Positions 63,372-64,000 of a stretch of DNA of 64,000 nucleotides are shown in pieces. The stretch lies in the NCBI RefSeq assembly GCF_000426485.1, contig NZ_AUFL01000004.1, forward strand, positions 310,001 to 374,000, given 5' to 3'. This stretch comes from Indolivaga capnocytophagoides DSM 22835 (GTDB lineage Bacteria > Bacteroidota > Bacteroidia > Bacteroidales > Dysgonomonadaceae). How positions within the stretch are numbered: position 1 is the stretch's first letter; every line of letters begins with the position of its first letter. The translations under genes were made by a program, and so were the position numbers. The notes below the pieces were generated by a model. The model saw nothing but the letters and a program-made list of their open reading frames with translations, was not told the origin of the DNA and searched no databases.

Positions 63372-64000
63372 CTAGTCTCTAAATGTGCTTATATCTAGTG
63401 TAGCACTTTTCAGCTTTTCAGTTTTTACAGTAAGTGTAATTTTTCCAGGTTTCTTTCCTGATTGAATAATAACAACAGCCTTGCCGTTAAATAACTTTCT
63501 CTGCGGCTTTTTCAAAGAAACAGAATCTGTAGGATCACCATTATCAGTTCCGGTAATAAAGCCATCTCCCGAAACCGAAAAGTCCATTAGATTATCAGCT
63601 GTCGGTACAGGTATGCCGTTTTCATCCACTGCTTCAATCGTAACAAAGGATAAATCTTTGCCGTTCGCTTTAATTTTACTTCGATCGGCTGTTAGTTTAA
63701 TAGTTGCTGGCTTTCCGGCTGTTTTAATCTCTTTTGTTAAAACTTCTTTTCCATTTTTATACGATACTGCTTTTAATGTACCCTTTGTAAAAGGAACACG
63801 CCAAACAACATGGAATACATCTTTACTCTTTGATTTCTTTCCTAATGATTTCCCATTCAGGAAAAGCTCTACTTCATCTGCATTATTATAATATGCCCAC
63901 ACATCGACATTCTGTCCCTCTTGCCAATTCCAGTGAGGAAATATATGCAAAACATTTTTGTCTGTCCATTCACTCTGGTACATATAATACACATCCTTAG
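63372..64000 (-). CDS. Glycoside hydrolase family 2 (beta-galactosidase-like), C-terminal part
   Basis: The reading frame is open to the right edge, so only the last 209 codons are visible. WTDKNVLHIFPHWNWQEGQNVDVWAYYNNADEVELFLNGKSLGKK is the DUF4982-like beta-sandwich that follows the catalytic domain in GH2 enzymes. An Ig-like domain follows (PATIKLTADRSKIKANGKDLSFVTIEAVDENGIPVP). These domains suggest a periplasmic or surface beta-galactosidase or related enzyme. The catalytic domain and start lie outside the window. Confidence 0.85.
   Translation of the reverse strand, partial: KDVYYMYQSEWTDKNVLHIFPHWNWQEGQNVDVWAYYNNADEVELFLNGKSLGKKSKSKDVFHVVWRVPFTKGTLKAVSYKNGKEVLTKEIKTAGKPATIKLTADRSKIKANGKDLSFVTIEAVDENGIPVPTADNLMDFSVSGDGFITGTDNGDPTDSVSLKKPQRKLFNGKAVVIIQSGKKPGKITLTVKTEKLKSATLDISTFRD

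Overview
The window looks like the chromosome of a Bacteroidales bacterium, most likely Dysgonomonas or a close relative. It is AT-rich. Promoters match the Bacteroidetes sigma-A type (TTTG, about 19 bp, TAnnTTTG) and starts lack Shine-Dalgarno sequences. SecD and SecF are fused, Bacteroidetes-type lipoproteins are frequent, and the leu and trp operons follow a Bacteroides-like plan. The genus assignment is inference; no rRNA gene is present to test it.

Layout. 1-1740: a GC-richer structured non-coding edge and a DnaD-like/DnaC-like replication gene pair, probably mobile-element derived. 1990-20800: core and envelope genes (coaA, kdsA, maf, cinA, a glutathione peroxidase, an OmpA-type porin, an MscS channel, an Fsr-type exporter, a U32 peptidase, aqpZ, a free Met-R-sulfoxide reductase, a YceI lipoprotein) mixed with unknown lipoproteins and a tandem pair of paralogous secreted proteins. 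20950-31100: a leu operon with a leader peptide and attenuator, leuA-leuC-leuD-leuA2-leuB, interrupted by an acyltransferase, a glycosyltransferase-like gene and a UDP-galactopyranose-mutase-like gene. 31170-36050: an RluA-type pseudouridine synthase, a YigZ protein, an AraC regulator, a small monooxygenase, proC and an ATP-grasp-like gene. 47250-36070 (minus strand): a trp operon with a Trp-Trp-Trp leader peptide and attenuator, order trpB-E-G-B2-D, then a PchB-like chorismate mutase, a methyltransferase and an MFS transporter, then trpC-F-A and a lipoprotein. 47250-64000: fbp, tRNA-Met, secDF, a MalY-type lyase, slyD, a DUF3943-like protein, terC, a phosphohexomutase, a cobalamin riboswitch, pflB-pflA, a pyridoxal kinase and the end of a GH2 glycosidase.

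The most unusual signal is a dispersed intergenic element. Its hallmark is an 11-bp palindrome, GGTCTNAGACC, found about 20 times in 64 kb. Eight copies extend into a conserved sequence of about 85-110 bp. The palindrome often sits directly on the stop codon of the upstream gene or just before a start codon. The inner part carries a TTTGCAA core that, read toward the palindrome, often makes a Bacteroidetes -7 box. One copy supplies the start codon and signal-peptide codons of a gene (13023). Copies lie at several junctions inside the leu and trp operons.

Two amino-acid attenuators (leu, trp) and a cobalamin riboswitch placed before pflB rather than a B12 gene are the other regulatory highlights.
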